Below, in pieces: positions 7,833-17,067 of a DNA stretch of 64,000 nucleotides; positions within the stretch are counted from its first letter, which is position 1; the number at the start of each line of letters is the position of its first letter. The stretch covers positions 62,001 to 126,000 of the forward strand of contig JAJTEE010000003.1 in assembly GCA_021298215.1 (NCBI GenBank), given 5' to 3'. The DNA comes from Alphaproteobacteria bacterium. Lineage in GTDB: Bacteria > Pseudomonadota > Alphaproteobacteria > Paracaedibacterales > CAITNM01. Position numbers and translations under genes: made by a program. A model generated the notes under the pieces. That model was not told where the DNA came from. It was given only the letters and a program-made list of their open reading frames with translations, and did no database searches.

Positions 7833-9287
7833 TTAAAGCCAGGTTTTTGTCCAATAGTGTACACACAATGAATTAATACTTAAGGGGTCTCCTGGGATGG
7901 GTATTTCATTTGTTGGCCTTACGCTTGTTTTTCCTGGGAAAATTGCTTCAGGAGGAAGTGCAATATTTATTTTGCCTCCTATTTCAGCGGCTTTATAAAA
8001 AGCAACTGTTAGAGCACTTGGTCCCGTAATGTGGACGGTATTAGCTTTCTGGTCATTTGATGTGTTGGCGTAATATCTTTTAACTCTGTCTTGTTGATTT
8101 AGACTTAAGCTTTTAAAAGTATCGGGGTTACGTAAAAGCTCATAATTCCTTTTTATTAGATTGATAAGTGTGCTCACGATAGGATGATCGGGAGAGCAAG
8201 CCATGAAAGCATTGCCAAGGTATTCATCCATAGGCTGTATACCAAAAATACCATCGTAAAGATAGCAATAAGGCTTTAGAGAATGGAAAACTTGCAAATC
8301 ATTATCGAGATAAAATCCTCCGCGTTTTAAAGCTTCGGTTCTTAAAATATCGCTCGCTCTTCCAAAATTCTTTTGAGCAATAGCGGAGTTGAATTCAGCT
8401 ATTAACTCTAAGGAACCAATCAGCTCTATATAGCTAATTATCTGGATGTCCGTTTCTTCCAATGCTGCTTTGGTCCCTAGCAAGAGGTCTGGATTTTGTA
8501 CTAAGAGATAATAATTCCAGCCTTCACTGCGTGGATGTATTCTGGAATTATGTTTGATAATTTCAAGAGAAAAAGGATCTAGCTCTCTAGGCGTCTCTTC
8601 ATCAGTTAGCCAAATGTTGAAGATATTGAAGGGGATACGTGGATCGACAGGAAAGGGAAATTTAAGGAGCTCTTGTAAGCAATATTTTGCGTACAAGCGT
8701 TCGCGTTGGGCAAAAAAATCTGCAGGACGAATTTCTTCAAAACGGAGAATAAAATCCCTAAGAAAATCGGTTGCACCAAAATACTGTTGGATAGCTGAGC
8801 TCATTGCTTCTGTATTTGATTTTTTTGGGGGAATAAAAGAAAAGTTCCCAAGTACTCGCGGAAATAGAAGCGCAGGGCTATTTTCTATACTTAACTCAAA
8901 ATGATCGGTAAAAGTTAAGTTTATAAAACCTAAAGATGTCGTGTTTACTTGTACATTCTCATAAGAATAAAAAGTGGCAGTGGTTATTTCACTTGGATTG
9001 AGAGTGATATCAACTTCTTCAATTTCCCCAAACGCTTCAGTTTTTCCAGATACTCGAATGCTTACTGACGCGTTTGTATTATTTGTGATGGGTAAAATGC
9101 CCGAAACATGAGACTTTTTGAAAAGAGCTTTTAAATCTCTTTCGGCATCGAATATATCGTGACGCTCTTGCCAACTTGGAGGAATTTGAGGAAATCGAGA
9201 GCTATCTAATGTTGATTCATTGATTAGCGTTGCCGCATGTAAAATCTGATTAAGGAACAAAAAAATTAACTGATAAAAAATGAACAT
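7833..9287 (-). CDS. Secreted DXD-motif glycosyltransferase, effector candidate
   Basis: A 484-residue protein with a signal peptide (residues 1-18). Residues 55-135 look like a beta-rich domain. From about 215 it has a glycosyltransferase A-type core related to the sugar-binding DXD family and large clostridial toxin catalytic domains: NIWLTDE near 225, SDILRTEALKRGGFYLDNDLQ at 312-332 with D328-N-D330 as the metal-binding motif, then IQPMDEYLGNAFMACSP-HPI. Known relatives modify host proteins or surface glycans. The export signal suggests action outside the cytoplasm. No secretion genes lie beside it. Confidence 0.65.
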   Translation of the reverse strand: MFIFYQLIFLFLNQILHAATLINESTLDSSRFPQIPPSWQERHDIFDAERDLKALFKKSHVSGILPITNNTNASVSIRVSGKTEAFGEIEEVDITLNPSEITTATFYSYENVQVNTTSLGFINLTFTDHFELSIENSPALLFPRVLGNFSFIPPKKSNTEAMSSAIQQYFGATDFLRDFILRFEEIRPADFFAQRERLYAKYCLQELLKFPFPVDPRIPFNIFNIWLTDEETPRELDPFSLEIIKHNSRIHPRSEGWNYYLLVQNPDLLLGTKAALEETDIQIISYIELIGSLELIAEFNSAIAQKNFGRASDILRTEALKRGGFYLDNDLQVFHSLKPYCYLYDGIFGIQPMDEYLGNAFMACSPDHPIVSTLINLIKRNYELLRNPDTFKSLSLNQQDRVKRYYANTSNDQKANTVHITGPSALTVAFYKAAEIGGKINIALPPEAIFPGKTSVRPTNEIPIPGDPLSINSLCVHYWTKTWL

Positions 9288-9334
9288 ATAATCTTATTTA
9301 AAAATATAAATAAGCTATATGTTAAAGGCTTTGG

Positions 9335-9370
9335 ATAAATAAAATATTAATTGTGAAATATTTTATTTAT
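9335..9370. terminator. AT-only hairpin between methyltransferase and glycosyltransferase genes
   Basis: A perfect 14-bp stem (9335-9348 with 9357-9370) encloses an 8-base loop. The arms are only A and T. It sits in the 110-bp gap between two reverse-strand genes and may end transcription of the isc-methyltransferase group before the glycosyltransferase gene. Confidence 0.4.
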
Positions 9371-9397
9371 TATAAATGACCTGAGTTTAAGCCTTCT

Positions 9398-10228
9398 CTA
9401 TTTTTCGAAACGAAATACGTATTCGTTACAACCTAAGCCACCTGCGCACGTGTTTAAACACAGGAGGGTGAAGTTTTTCTTTTTAAAGAAATCAAAAACT
9501 TCTTCAGGCTTTGCAACTTCGAAAGGATAACCACCAACCCAATCCACGACATCATGCCAAGCAGACATCCCACGGTTGTTCTTTCCGTAATTAATCCACG
9601 ACTTAAAAGGATTACCAGATTTCAAAAGGTCTTTAATGAAGGTGATAGTCCATTGACGGAATAGGGTGTATAACGTTAGTAAAAGTTTCAAGGGGTAAGC
9701 TGCTTCGTTATATTTCTTTTTAATCCATTTCCAGCGATTGGAAGCACCACCTTGATCATTATAAATTGAAATGAAAAGGTAGCCATTATCGGTAACCATA
9801 CCTGCAATATTTTCAAATGCTGTATACATATGGCCTGTATGGTGCAACACGCCCCAAGAATATAAAATGTCAACTTTTCCAAATTGCTTTAAAAATTTCT
9901 TATCTAAAACGGAACCTTGTTGAACGGTCCACCTTTTATCGTTAGCTGCATACTTTTCATGCAAATATTTTGCGCAGTTAACAGAATCCTGATCGTAGTC
10001 AAAAGAATGTACAGTAGCGCCGAGACGATAGGCAGCTAAGCTAAATAATCCGCTTCCTGATCCTATATCTAAAAACGTCATTCCTTTTAAACTTTTTAAA
10101 CCTAGCTTTTCTTGTAAGCTTTTTTCTGCTTCTGCAATTCGTTCATCATTTAGATGTGACAAAAAACGTGACCAGTTTTTGCCAAAAGCAAATCTTTCTT
10201 TTGAATCTAAAGATGTAGAGCTACTCAT
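9398..10228 (-). CDS. SAM-dependent class I methyltransferase
   Basis: Motif I FLDIGSGSGLFSLAAYRLGA (residues 54-73) and the acidic end of strand 2 (HSFDYD) mark a class I methyltransferase, with LYSWGVLHHTG as motif IV/V near residue 128. The 276-residue architecture recalls the UbiG/Coq3 and small-molecule methyltransferase group, but the substrate cannot be named. It starts 2 bp after fdx and probably shares the isc transcript. Confidence 0.75.
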   Translation of the reverse strand: MSSSTSLDSKERFAFGKNWSRFLSHLNDERIAEAEKSLQEKLGLKSLKGMTFLDIGSGSGLFSLAAYRLGATVHSFDYDQDSVNCAKYLHEKYAANDKRWTVQQGSVLDKKFLKQFGKVDILYSWGVLHHTGHMYTAFENIAGMVTDNGYLFISIYNDQGGASNRWKWIKKKYNEAAYPLKLLLTLYTLFRQWTITFIKDLLKSGNPFKSWINYGKNNRGMSAWHDVVDWVGGYPFEVAKPEEVFDFFKKKNFTLLCLNTCAGGLGCNEYVFRFEK

Positions 10229-10229
10229 A

Positions 10230-10559
10230 TTAAACCATCATATTGCGCGTTGCTGCTGGCAGCTTAAGCGTTAAGCCATCTAATTCTTCGGTGATGATAA
10301 TTTGGCAACCAAGACGTGATGTATGAGTTAGGCCAAATGCAAGATCCAACATATCTTCTTCATCTTCTGTCGCTGCAGGCAAGAGATCAAACCATTGCTC
10401 ATCAACAACGACATGACAAGTTGAACAAGCAAGTGATCCTTCACATGCACCTTCTAAATCGATATTGTTACGATGTGCAATTTCTAAAATAGATAAACCA
10501 AGAGGTGCATCAACAGTTATTTTCTCACCGTCAGGTTTAATAAAATGAATAGATGGCAT
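10230..10559 (-). CDS. fdx: 2Fe-2S ferredoxin of the ISC system
   Basis: An adrenodoxin-type ferredoxin supplying electrons for Fe-S cluster assembly. The cluster ligands are [10 protein letters not shown] (three cysteines at about residues 39-48) and a fourth in RLGCQ near 85. At 109 residues it is the usual length. It lies 8 bp after hscA in the isc operon. Confidence 0.93.
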   Translation of the reverse strand: MPSIHFIKPDGEKITVDAPLGLSILEIAHRNNIDLEGACEGSLACSTCHVVVDEQWFDLLPAATEDEEDMLDLAFGLTHTSRLGCQIIITEELDGLTLKLPAATRNMMV

Positions 10560-10567
10560 AAAGTCCT

Positions 10568-12199
10568 TTACGAAATAGTTTGATGTTGAAATTTTTGTTT
10601 TATTGCTTGTGCAATACGTTTTTCTGCAAATGGCTGAGCAATTAAGCTTAAGTTATCACATGCCTCTTGAATGAATAAACGGTCATTTTTCTTTAACGCC
10701 AATCTTACATCTTGAATACAATTTTTTAAAGTGTTTATTTGAGGTGCATCAAGGAGTTTAGCATCTTCCTGTAGAGCGCTTTCTAGTTGAGAAATTAACT
10801 GCTCTGCTTTAATTTTTGCAGCGATAAGAAAACGATTGTTCATATCTTCTTCAGCATGCTCATGACTTTGTTTAAGCATACTCATATAGTCTTCCGGGTT
10901 TAAACCATAGGAAGGTTTAACTTCTGTTTCTTGGTGTGTGCCTGTCGTTTGTTCTGTTGCGCTGACGGTTAATAATCCATCGGCATCAACCTTAAAGGTT
11001 ACGCGAACGCGAGCAGCACCAGCTAGCATTGGGGGAATTCCTGTTAAACTAAATTGAGCAAGAGAACGACAATCTTTGACAAATTCTCTCTCGCCTTGCA
11101 CTACATGAATGCTGATGGCAGTTTGGCCATTTTCAAAAGTAGTAAAATCCTGCGCAATGCTAATGGGAATAGGACTGTTTCGAGGAATAATGGTTTCAAC
11201 AATGCCACCCATGGTTTCAATGCCTAAGGAAATCGGAACCACATCTAACAATAGTGTTTCTGAATGAGAGGTGAGTTGATACGCTTGAAGTGCCGCGCCA
11301 AATGCAACCACACAATCAGGATCTAAATCTGTTAAGGGCTTTCGCTCAAAGAATTTCTCAACGGCTTTTTGTAAGGCTTGTAGTTTAGTTGAGCCTCCAA
11401 CCAGAACAACACCATCGATTTGTTGTTTAGATAGATTTGCATCTTTTAGTGCTTGGGCACAAATAGTCAGAGTTTGGTCAATAATGGGTTTGCAGGTCAG
11501 TTCCAATAATTCGTTGGTCAAGCCGTGGATTAAATTTTCTTTGGCTTCTTTTGCTTTAAGAAGATTGTCCCAACCAAAATGTTGAGCAATTAATGCATCA
11601 ATATCATCGCCACCTAATTGTGTGTGGCCGCCAATAGCGAGCACTTGGAATACGCCTTTGCGCATGGTTAAAATCGATACATCGAAGGTGCCCCCGCCAA
11701 GATCATAGATTACAAAGGTACCTTCTTTGCCTGTATCCAAACCATAGGCTAGGGCAGCTGCCGTGGGTTCGTTAATAAGGCGCAACACCTCAAGTCCAGC
11801 TAAGGAAGCCGCATCCTTGGTGGCTTGACGAGCGGTGTCATCAAAATAGGCAGGAACAGTAATCACCGCTTGTTGAATTGAGTGACCTAATGCCTTTTCA
11901 GCTCTATCTTTTAAAGTTTTGAGAATGTGTTGAGCAGCTGTTAAAGCTGAAAAACCACTAGAAATTATGGAAGTTGGTTGATGCATCATTCGTTTGGTGG
12001 AGCGCAAATCACCCGATGACGTTGTAATGATGGAGGGCATAAACAAGGGGCCATGCTCATCATGCAGCACTTCCGCTTTGCCATCCTTATAAATAGCAGC
12101 AATAGAATTTGTCGTGCCAAGATCGATACCAATAGCAGAAGATGAAGAAGCTCCATGCTTAGCGGAATCAGCGCCTGGTTCATGAATTTGTAAAAGCAT
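10568..12199 (-). CDS. hscA: Fe-S chaperone HscA (Hsp70 type), shortened
   Basis: Hsp70-family ATPase that moves clusters from IscU to acceptors. The ATPase motifs are present: [10 protein letters not shown] (phosphate 1), [33 protein letters not shown] and VLVGGSTK. The substrate-binding domain follows from about residue 350. At 543 residues it is about 70 shorter than the E. coli protein; most of the loss is in ATPase subdomain Ib, between the MPSI motif and the AAQHILK helix, where about 45 residues are missing though STKRMM is kept. Overlaps hscB as TAATG. Confidence 0.9.
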   Translation of the reverse strand: MLLQIHEPGADSAKHGASSSSAIGIDLGTTNSIAAIYKDGKAEVLHDEHGPLFMPSIITTSSGDLRSTKRMMHQPTSIISSGFSALTAAQHILKTLKDRAEKALGHSIQQAVITVPAYFDDTARQATKDAASLAGLEVLRLINEPTAAALAYGLDTGKEGTFVIYDLGGGTFDVSILTMRKGVFQVLAIGGHTQLGGDDIDALIAQHFGWDNLLKAKEAKENLIHGLTNELLELTCKPIIDQTLTICAQALKDANLSKQQIDGVVLVGGSTKLQALQKAVEKFFERKPLTDLDPDCVVAFGAALQAYQLTSHSETLLLDVVPISLGIETMGGIVETIIPRNSPIPISIAQDFTTFENGQTAISIHVVQGEREFVKDCRSLAQFSLTGIPPMLAGAARVRVTFKVDADGLLTVSATEQTTGTHQETEVKPSYGLNPEDYMSMLKQSHEHAEEDMNNRFLIAAKIKAEQLISQLESALQEDAKLLDAPQINTLKNCIQDVRLALKKNDRLFIQEACDNLSLIAQPFAEKRIAQAIKQKFQHQTIS

Positions 12200-12648
12200 T
12201 AAATGTACCCTAAAAGCCGCGCTAAGAACTTTACTCGTGAATATGAAGATAAAGCTTTAATTTCAAGGTCTTCTTGTAAAGATTTCTCGAATTGCACAAG
12301 CGCATCGTTATAAAAAGGTCTGAGATCTTGCCCAGATTTTGCCATGTCCTGTAATTCTATCATTTCCATAAGCAAAATAGAATCGCTAGTTGTAGCTTCT
12401 GATGGTAGCGGCCAGCCTTTTGCTTCTATAGCAGCATCCATGCACTTTAGGGGAGATTTTAATGTTTGGTAAGCATTGCTTGCATAAGCAGCAATTTGTT
12501 CAGCGCTTTTTTTCATAAATGCATCTTCACCACTAAATTGATCTGGATGAAGACTTTTCATGGTTTCTTGATAACGTTCATTAAGCGTTACATCATGCAC
12601 GTAAATGCTGATAGGAAGCCCAAAAAATTCAAAGGGATTTTTATACAT
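12199..12648 (-). CDS. hscB: Fe-S co-chaperone HscB (J-domain)
   Basis: Delivers IscU to HscA. It starts with the typical NPFEFFGLP and has the J-domain HPD tripeptide in MKSLHPDQF, followed by the three-helix IscU-binding part. The ATG at 12648 is chosen because the family begins just before this motif and the codon overlaps the iscA stop by 8 bp. A longer in-frame extension to 12702 would run into iscA and is rejected. Confidence 0.9.
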   Translation of the reverse strand: MYKNPFEFFGLPISIYVHDVTLNERYQETMKSLHPDQFSGEDAFMKKSAEQIAAYASNAYQTLKSPLKCMDAAIEAKGWPLPSEATTSDSILLMEMIELQDMAKSGQDLRPFYNDALVQFEKSLQEDLEIKALSSYSRVKFLARLLGYI

Positions 12649-12973
12649 GAAATGATTTTCCACAACCGCAGCGACCCTTTTCATTAGGATTGTTAAAAAC
12701 AAAGCCTGATTGGAATTTATCGCTCACAAAATCCATTTCAGTGCCCAGTAAAAACATAATTGCTTTAGGATCAATAAGAATGGTAACGCCATCAATTTCA
12801 ACGCACTCTTCCATGGCGCGTTTTTCGTCAGCGTATTCAATATTATACGCAAGGCCATTACAACCTTTTGTTTTTAGGCCAATACGAATCCCAATGCTTG
12901 GTTTTTCGCGCTTTTCTAAAAGGAGGCGAACTTGATCAAGAGCCGCTGGAGATATAGTAATGGCTTGGCGCAT
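12641..12973 (-). CDS. iscA: A-type Fe-S carrier IscA
   Basis: Carries clusters to target proteins. The three conserved cysteines are KGCNG near residue 38 and the C-terminal GRCGCGKSF. The 110-residue size is normal. It sits between iscU (6-bp gap) and hscB (8-bp overlap). Confidence 0.92.
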   Translation of the reverse strand: MRQAITISPAALDQVRLLLEKREKPSIGIRIGLKTKGCNGLAYNIEYADEKRAMEECVEIDGVTILIDPKAIMFLLGTEMDFVSDKFQSGFVFNNPNEKGRCGCGKSFHV

Positions 12974-12979
12974 AAAAGC

Positions 12980-13363
12980 TTATGACTCCTGTTTTGCTTT
13001 AAAATCTGCAATAGCTGCTTTGATAGCATCTTCCGCTAAGATTGAGCAATGAATCTTAACCGGTGGTAATGCTAGGTGCGAAGCAATTTGCGTGTTTTTA
13101 ATTTCAGCGGCTTCATGAATGGTTTTGCCTTTAATCCATTCAGTTACTAAGGAAGAAGAGGCGATAGCAGAGCCGCACCCGAACGTTTTAAATTTTGCAT
13201 CACTAATGGTGCCATCGTCATTAACAGCGATTTGCAGCTGCATGACGTCACCGCAAGCAGGCGCGCCTACAAGGCCGGTACCAACATTCTTGTTTGCTTT
13301 ATCTAAAGACCCGACATTCTGTGGGTTCTCAAAATGTTCAACAACTTTTGCGCTATATGCCAT
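12980..13363 (-). CDS. iscU: Fe-S scaffold IscU
   Basis: The scaffold on which clusters are built. It carries all ligands: GAPACGDVM, FKTFGCGSAIASSS, the HscA-recognition LPPVK and the adjacent HCS. The ATG at 13363 has AGGAG seven bases upstream and gives the usual 127 residues. The longer frame to 13408 lies inside iscS and is not used. Confidence 0.95.
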   Translation of the reverse strand: MAYSAKVVEHFENPQNVGSLDKANKNVGTGLVGAPACGDVMQLQIAVNDDGTISDAKFKTFGCGSAIASSSLVTEWIKGKTIHEAAEIKNTQIASHLALPPVKIHCSILAEDAIKAAIADFKAKQES

Positions 13364-13373
13364 ATGTTTTCTC

Positions 13374-14585
13374 CTAGTGTGCTGCCCATTGGATGGACTT
13401 AATATCAATACCTTCTTGTGCCATGTCCCACAGCGGGCTCATCGCGCGTAATTTATTCACCGCATTTGTAATGGATTCGATTGCCTGATCAATTTCAGTC
13501 TCTGTTGTATAACGTCCAATGCCAAGGCGTAACGATGTATGAGCAAGCTCTTCCTCAACACCTAAAGCGCGTAACACGTACGATGGTTCTAATGATGCCG
13601 ACGTACAAGCTGAGCCAGATGAAACAGCAAGATCTTTGATCGCCATCATTAATCCTTCGCCTTCTACGTAGGCAAAACTAACGTTTAAATTGCCGGGAAT
13701 GCGTTGTTTTAAGTCACCATTTAGATAGATTTGATTGAGGTTTTGCTGAAGTCCGATGTATAGGCGATTGAATAAACTTTTAATACGCTCATGTTCAGCG
13801 GACATTTCTGTTTGGGCTATAGAGCAAGCTTCACCAAGCCCGACACACAATGGAGTGGGGAGAGTGCCAGAACGCATGCCGCGTTCTTGACCACCACCGG
13901 TAATAATAGCGTTCAAGCGAACTCTTGGTTTGCGGCGTACAAATAATGCGCCTATACCCTTTGGTCCATAAATTTTATGTCCGGAAATGCTAAGCAAATC
14001 AATATTCATGGCTTCAACATCAATAGGGATTTTTCCTGCTGCTTGCGCGGCATCGGTGTGAAAATAGATGCCACGTTCACGACAGATTTTTCCAATTTCG
14101 CTAATGGGCTGAATAACGCCAATTTCGTTATTCACCATCATGATTGATACCAAGATAGTTTGCTCGGTAATGGCGTTTTTTAAATCATCAAGATTAATAA
14201 GTCCATTCGCTTGCACCGGCAGGTAGGTAACTTTAAAGCCTTTTTCTTCTAAATGACGGCAGCTATCAAGTACACACTTGTGCTCGGTTACGCAGGTAAT
14301 AATGTGATTTTTTTTATCTTTATAAAAATCCGTAACACCTTTAATGGCAATATTATTTGATTCCGTTGCGCCACTTGTGAAAATAATCTCACGAGGATCT
14401 GCCTTAATAAGATTTGCCACTTGTTCGCGTGCTTGTTCAACAGCAGATTCTGCTTCCCAGCCATAGGAATGGTTGCGCGAATGAGGATTGCCAAAACTTT
14501 GTGTAAAATAGGGAAGCATCTTCTCCACGACTCTTTTATCGCATGGGGTGGTAGCTTGGTAATCAAGATAAATTTGTTTAAGCAT
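13374..14585 (-). CDS. iscS: Cysteine desulfurase IscS
   Basis: Pyridoxal-phosphate enzyme that releases sulfur from cysteine for IscU. The PLP lysine lies in [15 protein letters not shown] (about residue 205) and the sulfur-accepting cysteine in [21 protein letters not shown] (about 327). At 403 residues it is the standard IscS. It is the second of two adjacent desulfurase genes and overlaps the first by 8 bp. Confidence 0.95.
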   Translation of the reverse strand: MLKQIYLDYQATTPCDKRVVEKMLPYFTQSFGNPHSRNHSYGWEAESAVEQAREQVANLIKADPREIIFTSGATESNNIAIKGVTDFYKDKKNHIITCVTEHKCVLDSCRHLEEKGFKVTYLPVQANGLINLDDLKNAITEQTILVSIMMVNNEIGVIQPISEIGKICRERGIYFHTDAAQAAGKIPIDVEAMNIDLLSISGHKIYGPKGIGALFVRRKPRVRLNAIITGGGQERGMRSGTLPTPLCVGLGEACSIAQTEMSAEHERIKSLFNRLYIGLQQNLNQIYLNGDLKQRIPGNLNVSFAYVEGEGLMMAIKDLAVSSGSACTSASLEPSYVLRALGVEEELAHTSLRLGIGRYTTETEIDQAIESITNAVNKLRAMSPLWDMAQEGIDIKSIQWAAH

Positions 14586-15681
14586 AGCGTACTCTTTTTA
14601 TATCTTTCTGGTGTTTCATCTCAAGTAACGATGTCCAAGCATTAATGAATTCATTGATATCATCTTGAGTTGTGTTCCATCCGGTGCTAATACGTAAGGC
14701 ACATTTAGCTACATCGTCTTCTACGTTCATAGCTTTTAATACATGCGACACTTTAACTTTACCTGAAGAACAGGCAGCACCTGAGCTAACGGAAATATTA
14801 TTAAGGTCAAAATGCATAAGTTGCACTTCACTAAGGACGCCTGGTAATGCGATAGCAGTTGTATTTGAAACGCGTTGAGCAGCTTTAGAAAAAATAATAG
14901 CATCAGGTGATATATTCAAAAGACTTTTTTCTAAATGTTCCTGCAAGGGAAGTAGTGTTTCCCAATTAAATTGGGGTGCTGTAAGGGCTGCACCCATCCC
15001 CATAGCCCCTATGATATTTTCCGTTCCAGCTCGTAATCCTCGTTCTTGGCCTCCACCTTTTATAAGAGTGTTAAGGTGCAAGGGTGCATTAATAATAAGT
15101 GCTCCAATTCCTTTAGGGCCACCAAATTTGTGCGCAGAAATAGTGAAGCTTGAAAGAAGACTCCAGTTAAGCTCAATTTTCCCGATAGCTTGTGCGGCAT
15201 CAACATGCAAGTGTGCTTTATATTTATTGCAAAGGTGTAAAAGGTCATCAATTGGCTGAATGACACCTGTTTCATTATTGACAGCAATAACACAAACTAA
15301 AACTGGAGCTTGCGTGCTGTTTAGTAACTCTTCCAAGGCTTCTAAATTCACGAGGCCATCATTGTTTACAGGTATAATCGTTGCATCACTTCTTATATTG
15401 AGCACGCTGTCGTGTTCAACAGCAGATACGAAAATATTGCCTTCAAACCCTCGTGCAATAATATTATTGGCTTCTGTTGCTCCACTTGTGAATGTTACAT
15501 TACGCGTTGGCAAACGAAAGTAATCTGCTACTTGTTCACGTGCTTTTTCAAGAAGCTTTCTGGCTTCTCTACCATGGGTATGAACAGAAGAAGGATTGCC
15601 TAGACAATCAAATGCCTCAATCATAGCGCGTCGTGCTTGAGGAATAAGTGGAGTTGTTGCATTGTAATCAAGGTAAATCAT
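14578..15681 (-). CDS. Second cysteine desulfurase (NifS-like)
   Basis: A paralogue of IscS, 367 residues. It keeps the PLP lysine ([14 protein letters not shown]) and the catalytic cysteine in [20 protein letters not shown]. Two desulfurases at the head of the isc operon are also known from Rickettsia and relatives. Its special role, whether tRNA thiolation or a regulatory partner, cannot be read from sequence. Overlaps iscR by 4 bp and iscS by 8 bp. Confidence 0.88.
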   Translation of the reverse strand: MIYLDYNATTPLIPQARRAMIEAFDCLGNPSSVHTHGREARKLLEKAREQVADYFRLPTRNVTFTSGATEANNIIARGFEGNIFVSAVEHDSVLNIRSDATIIPVNNDGLVNLEALEELLNSTQAPVLVCVIAVNNETGVIQPIDDLLHLCNKYKAHLHVDAAQAIGKIELNWSLLSSFTISAHKFGGPKGIGALIINAPLHLNTLIKGGGQERGLRAGTENIIGAMGMGAALTAPQFNWETLLPLQEHLEKSLLNISPDAIIFSKAAQRVSNTTAIALPGVLSEVQLMHFDLNNISVSSGAACSSGKVKVSHVLKAMNVEDDVAKCALRISTGWNTTQDDINEFINAWTSLLEMKHQKDIKRVRYA

Positions 15682-16145
15682 CGTGCTGCTATACTTTCTA
15701 CTTTTGGACGATTTAACACGACGATTGGATGGTTATGATTGCCGTTTGCAACATCAGCCAGGCTTACTTGAATAAGATAATCGTGCACAACATGCTCTAG
15801 TTCATGCCATAAATTATGAGAGTTACATCTTTTTATATCTTTGCTACAGCCTTTTGCATCATGAGCGTTGCAGCGAGTGACCTTAACCGGCGCATCGGTT
15901 GCTAGAATAATATCGTATATGCGAATCTCATTAGGGGCTCGCGTTAATTCATATCCACCATTTGTGCCTCTGGAGCTATTAACCAGATGGCTTTTGCGAA
16001 GCTTTGCAAAGAGTTGCTCTAAGTATTGTAAGGGTAATCCCTGACGTTCGGCTATTGAAGACAAGGAAACGCAAGAACCTGAAGGCTGCTCTGCAAGGTC
16101 AACCATAGCCATAATGGCGTATCTCGATTTTGTACTTAATTTCAT
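15678..16145 (-). CDS. iscR: Rrf2-type Fe-S regulator IscR
   Basis: Represses its own operon when it holds a [2Fe-2S] cluster. The N-terminal winged helix (KLSTKSRYAIMAMVDLA, then GGYELTR) is typical of Rrf2. The cluster ligands are Cys92, Cys100, Cys107 and probably His110, slightly wider spaced than in E. coli (92, 98, 104, 107). A strong operator lies 68 bp upstream. It heads an eight-gene operon with overlapping joints. Confidence 0.92.
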   Translation of the reverse strand: MKLSTKSRYAIMAMVDLAEQPSGSCVSLSSIAERQGLPLQYLEQLFAKLRKSHLVNSSRGTNGGYELTRAPNEIRIYDIILATDAPVKVTRCNAHDAKGCSKDIKRCNSHNLWHELEHVVHDYLIQVSLADVANGNHNHPIVVLNRPKVESIAAR

Positions 16146-16212
16146 AGAAATAATTCTTTCAATATGCTAGCTTAAGGCGGCGCATTATTTACCAAGATGC
16201 ACTGAATTTAAG

Positions 16213-16237
16213 ATACCTGACTAAAAAAGTCAACTTT
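16213..16237. promoter_or_regulatory. IscR type-1-like operator
   Basis: The 25-bp site begins ATACCTGACT, has a central A-run, then AGTCAAC. It fits the E. coli type-1 IscR consensus (ATASYYGACT-RWWWY-AGTCRRSTAT) at all but two positions. It lies between iscR and the divergent hydrolase gene, as expected for autoregulation. Confidence 0.7.
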
Positions 16238-16310
16238 AAAATAGTGTATTTTGTTAAGAATATTATTAAGTTGTTGAGTAATTTTATAGAGTATAAAAAG
16301 GGAGTTTAAA

Positions 16311-16973
16311 ATGCCTGAAGTAATTTTTACAGGACCTGCTGGACGAGTTGAGGGTCGATATACTGCTGGCGAATCTGCTTCTTCTCCTATTGCTTTGGTT
16401 TTGCATCCTCATCCTAAACACGGTGGTACGATGAATAACCGAGTTGTTCATTCTTTATCCCAAGTATTTTCCAAAAAAGGTTTTTCCACATTACGTTTTA
16501 ACTTTAGAGGCGTTGGTCGTTCTGAGGGGTCTTATGATAATGGTGAAGGAGAATTGGCTGATGCAGCTGCAGCAATGGATTGGTTGCAATCTACGCATCC
16601 TCAGGTGAATAGTTTCTGGGTAGCGGGATTCTCTTTTGGCGCTTGGATTGCAATGCAGCTTCTAATGCGTCGTCCTGAATTAGATGGTTTCGTTGCGCTT
16701 AGTCCTCCTACAAATATGTATGATTTCAACTTTTTAGCGCCATGCCCTGTTTCTGGTCAGATTATTCATGGCGAACAAGATGCTGTGGTTCCCTATCAAT
16801 ATACAGATACATTAGTGCAAAAGCTTCGTAGCCAAAAAGGTATCGCTATTGATTATCAGATTTTGAAAAACACAGACCATTTCTATACAAATAGTTTAGA
16901 CGAGATGGTTGAGAAAGTTGATGACTATATAGAATTGCGCATTACGAATGTATTGAAGAAACGTATTGCGTAA
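16311..16973 (+). CDS. Alpha/beta hydrolase (COG2945 type)
   Basis: A 220-residue alpha/beta hydrolase. The N-terminal LHPHPKHGGTMNN and FRGVGRSEG motifs and the nucleophile elbow GFSFGAW (Ser at about 104) are typical of the COG2945 group; the Asp and His are likely in GEQDAVVP and NTDHFY. Substrate unknown. Divergent from iscR, so the shared gap could place it under IscR influence, but that is inference. Confidence 0.8.
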   Translation: MPEVIFTGPAGRVEGRYTAGESASSPIALVLHPHPKHGGTMNNRVVHSLSQVFSKKGFSTLRFNFRGVGRSEGSYDNGEGELADAAAAMDWLQSTHPQVNSFWVAGFSFGAWIAMQLLMRRPELDGFVALSPPTNMYDFNFLAPCPVSGQIIHGEQDAVVPYQYTDTLVQKLRSQKGIAIDYQILKNTDHFYTNSLDEMVEKVDDYIELRITNVLKKRIA

Positions 16974-16983
16974 GGATTATTTT

Positions 16984-17033
16984 TAAAGAGTCAGTGATCA
17001 GGAATTTAAGTATTGCTGCTTAAAGGCTCTTTA
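16984..17033. terminator. Double hairpin downstream of hydrolase
   Basis: An outer stem (TAAAGAG with CTCTTTA, plus two further pairs) encloses an inner 6-bp stem TTTAAG/CTTAAA with an 8-base loop. It sits between the hydrolase stop and the next start, and may be a terminator or a structured leader. Confidence 0.35.
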
Positions 17034-17067
17034 ATTTACAATTTAAAAAACGTATCAATGTAGTATT

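Noticed and set aside
8554-8904. Forward 116-codon frame inside the glycosyltransferase gene
   Set aside because: Antisense shadow; the reverse frame carries the signal peptide and DXD motif.
13119-15603. Several forward frames of 60-110 codons over the isc genes
   Set aside because: All are antisense to iscU, iscS and the second desulfurase, which have clear catalytic motifs.
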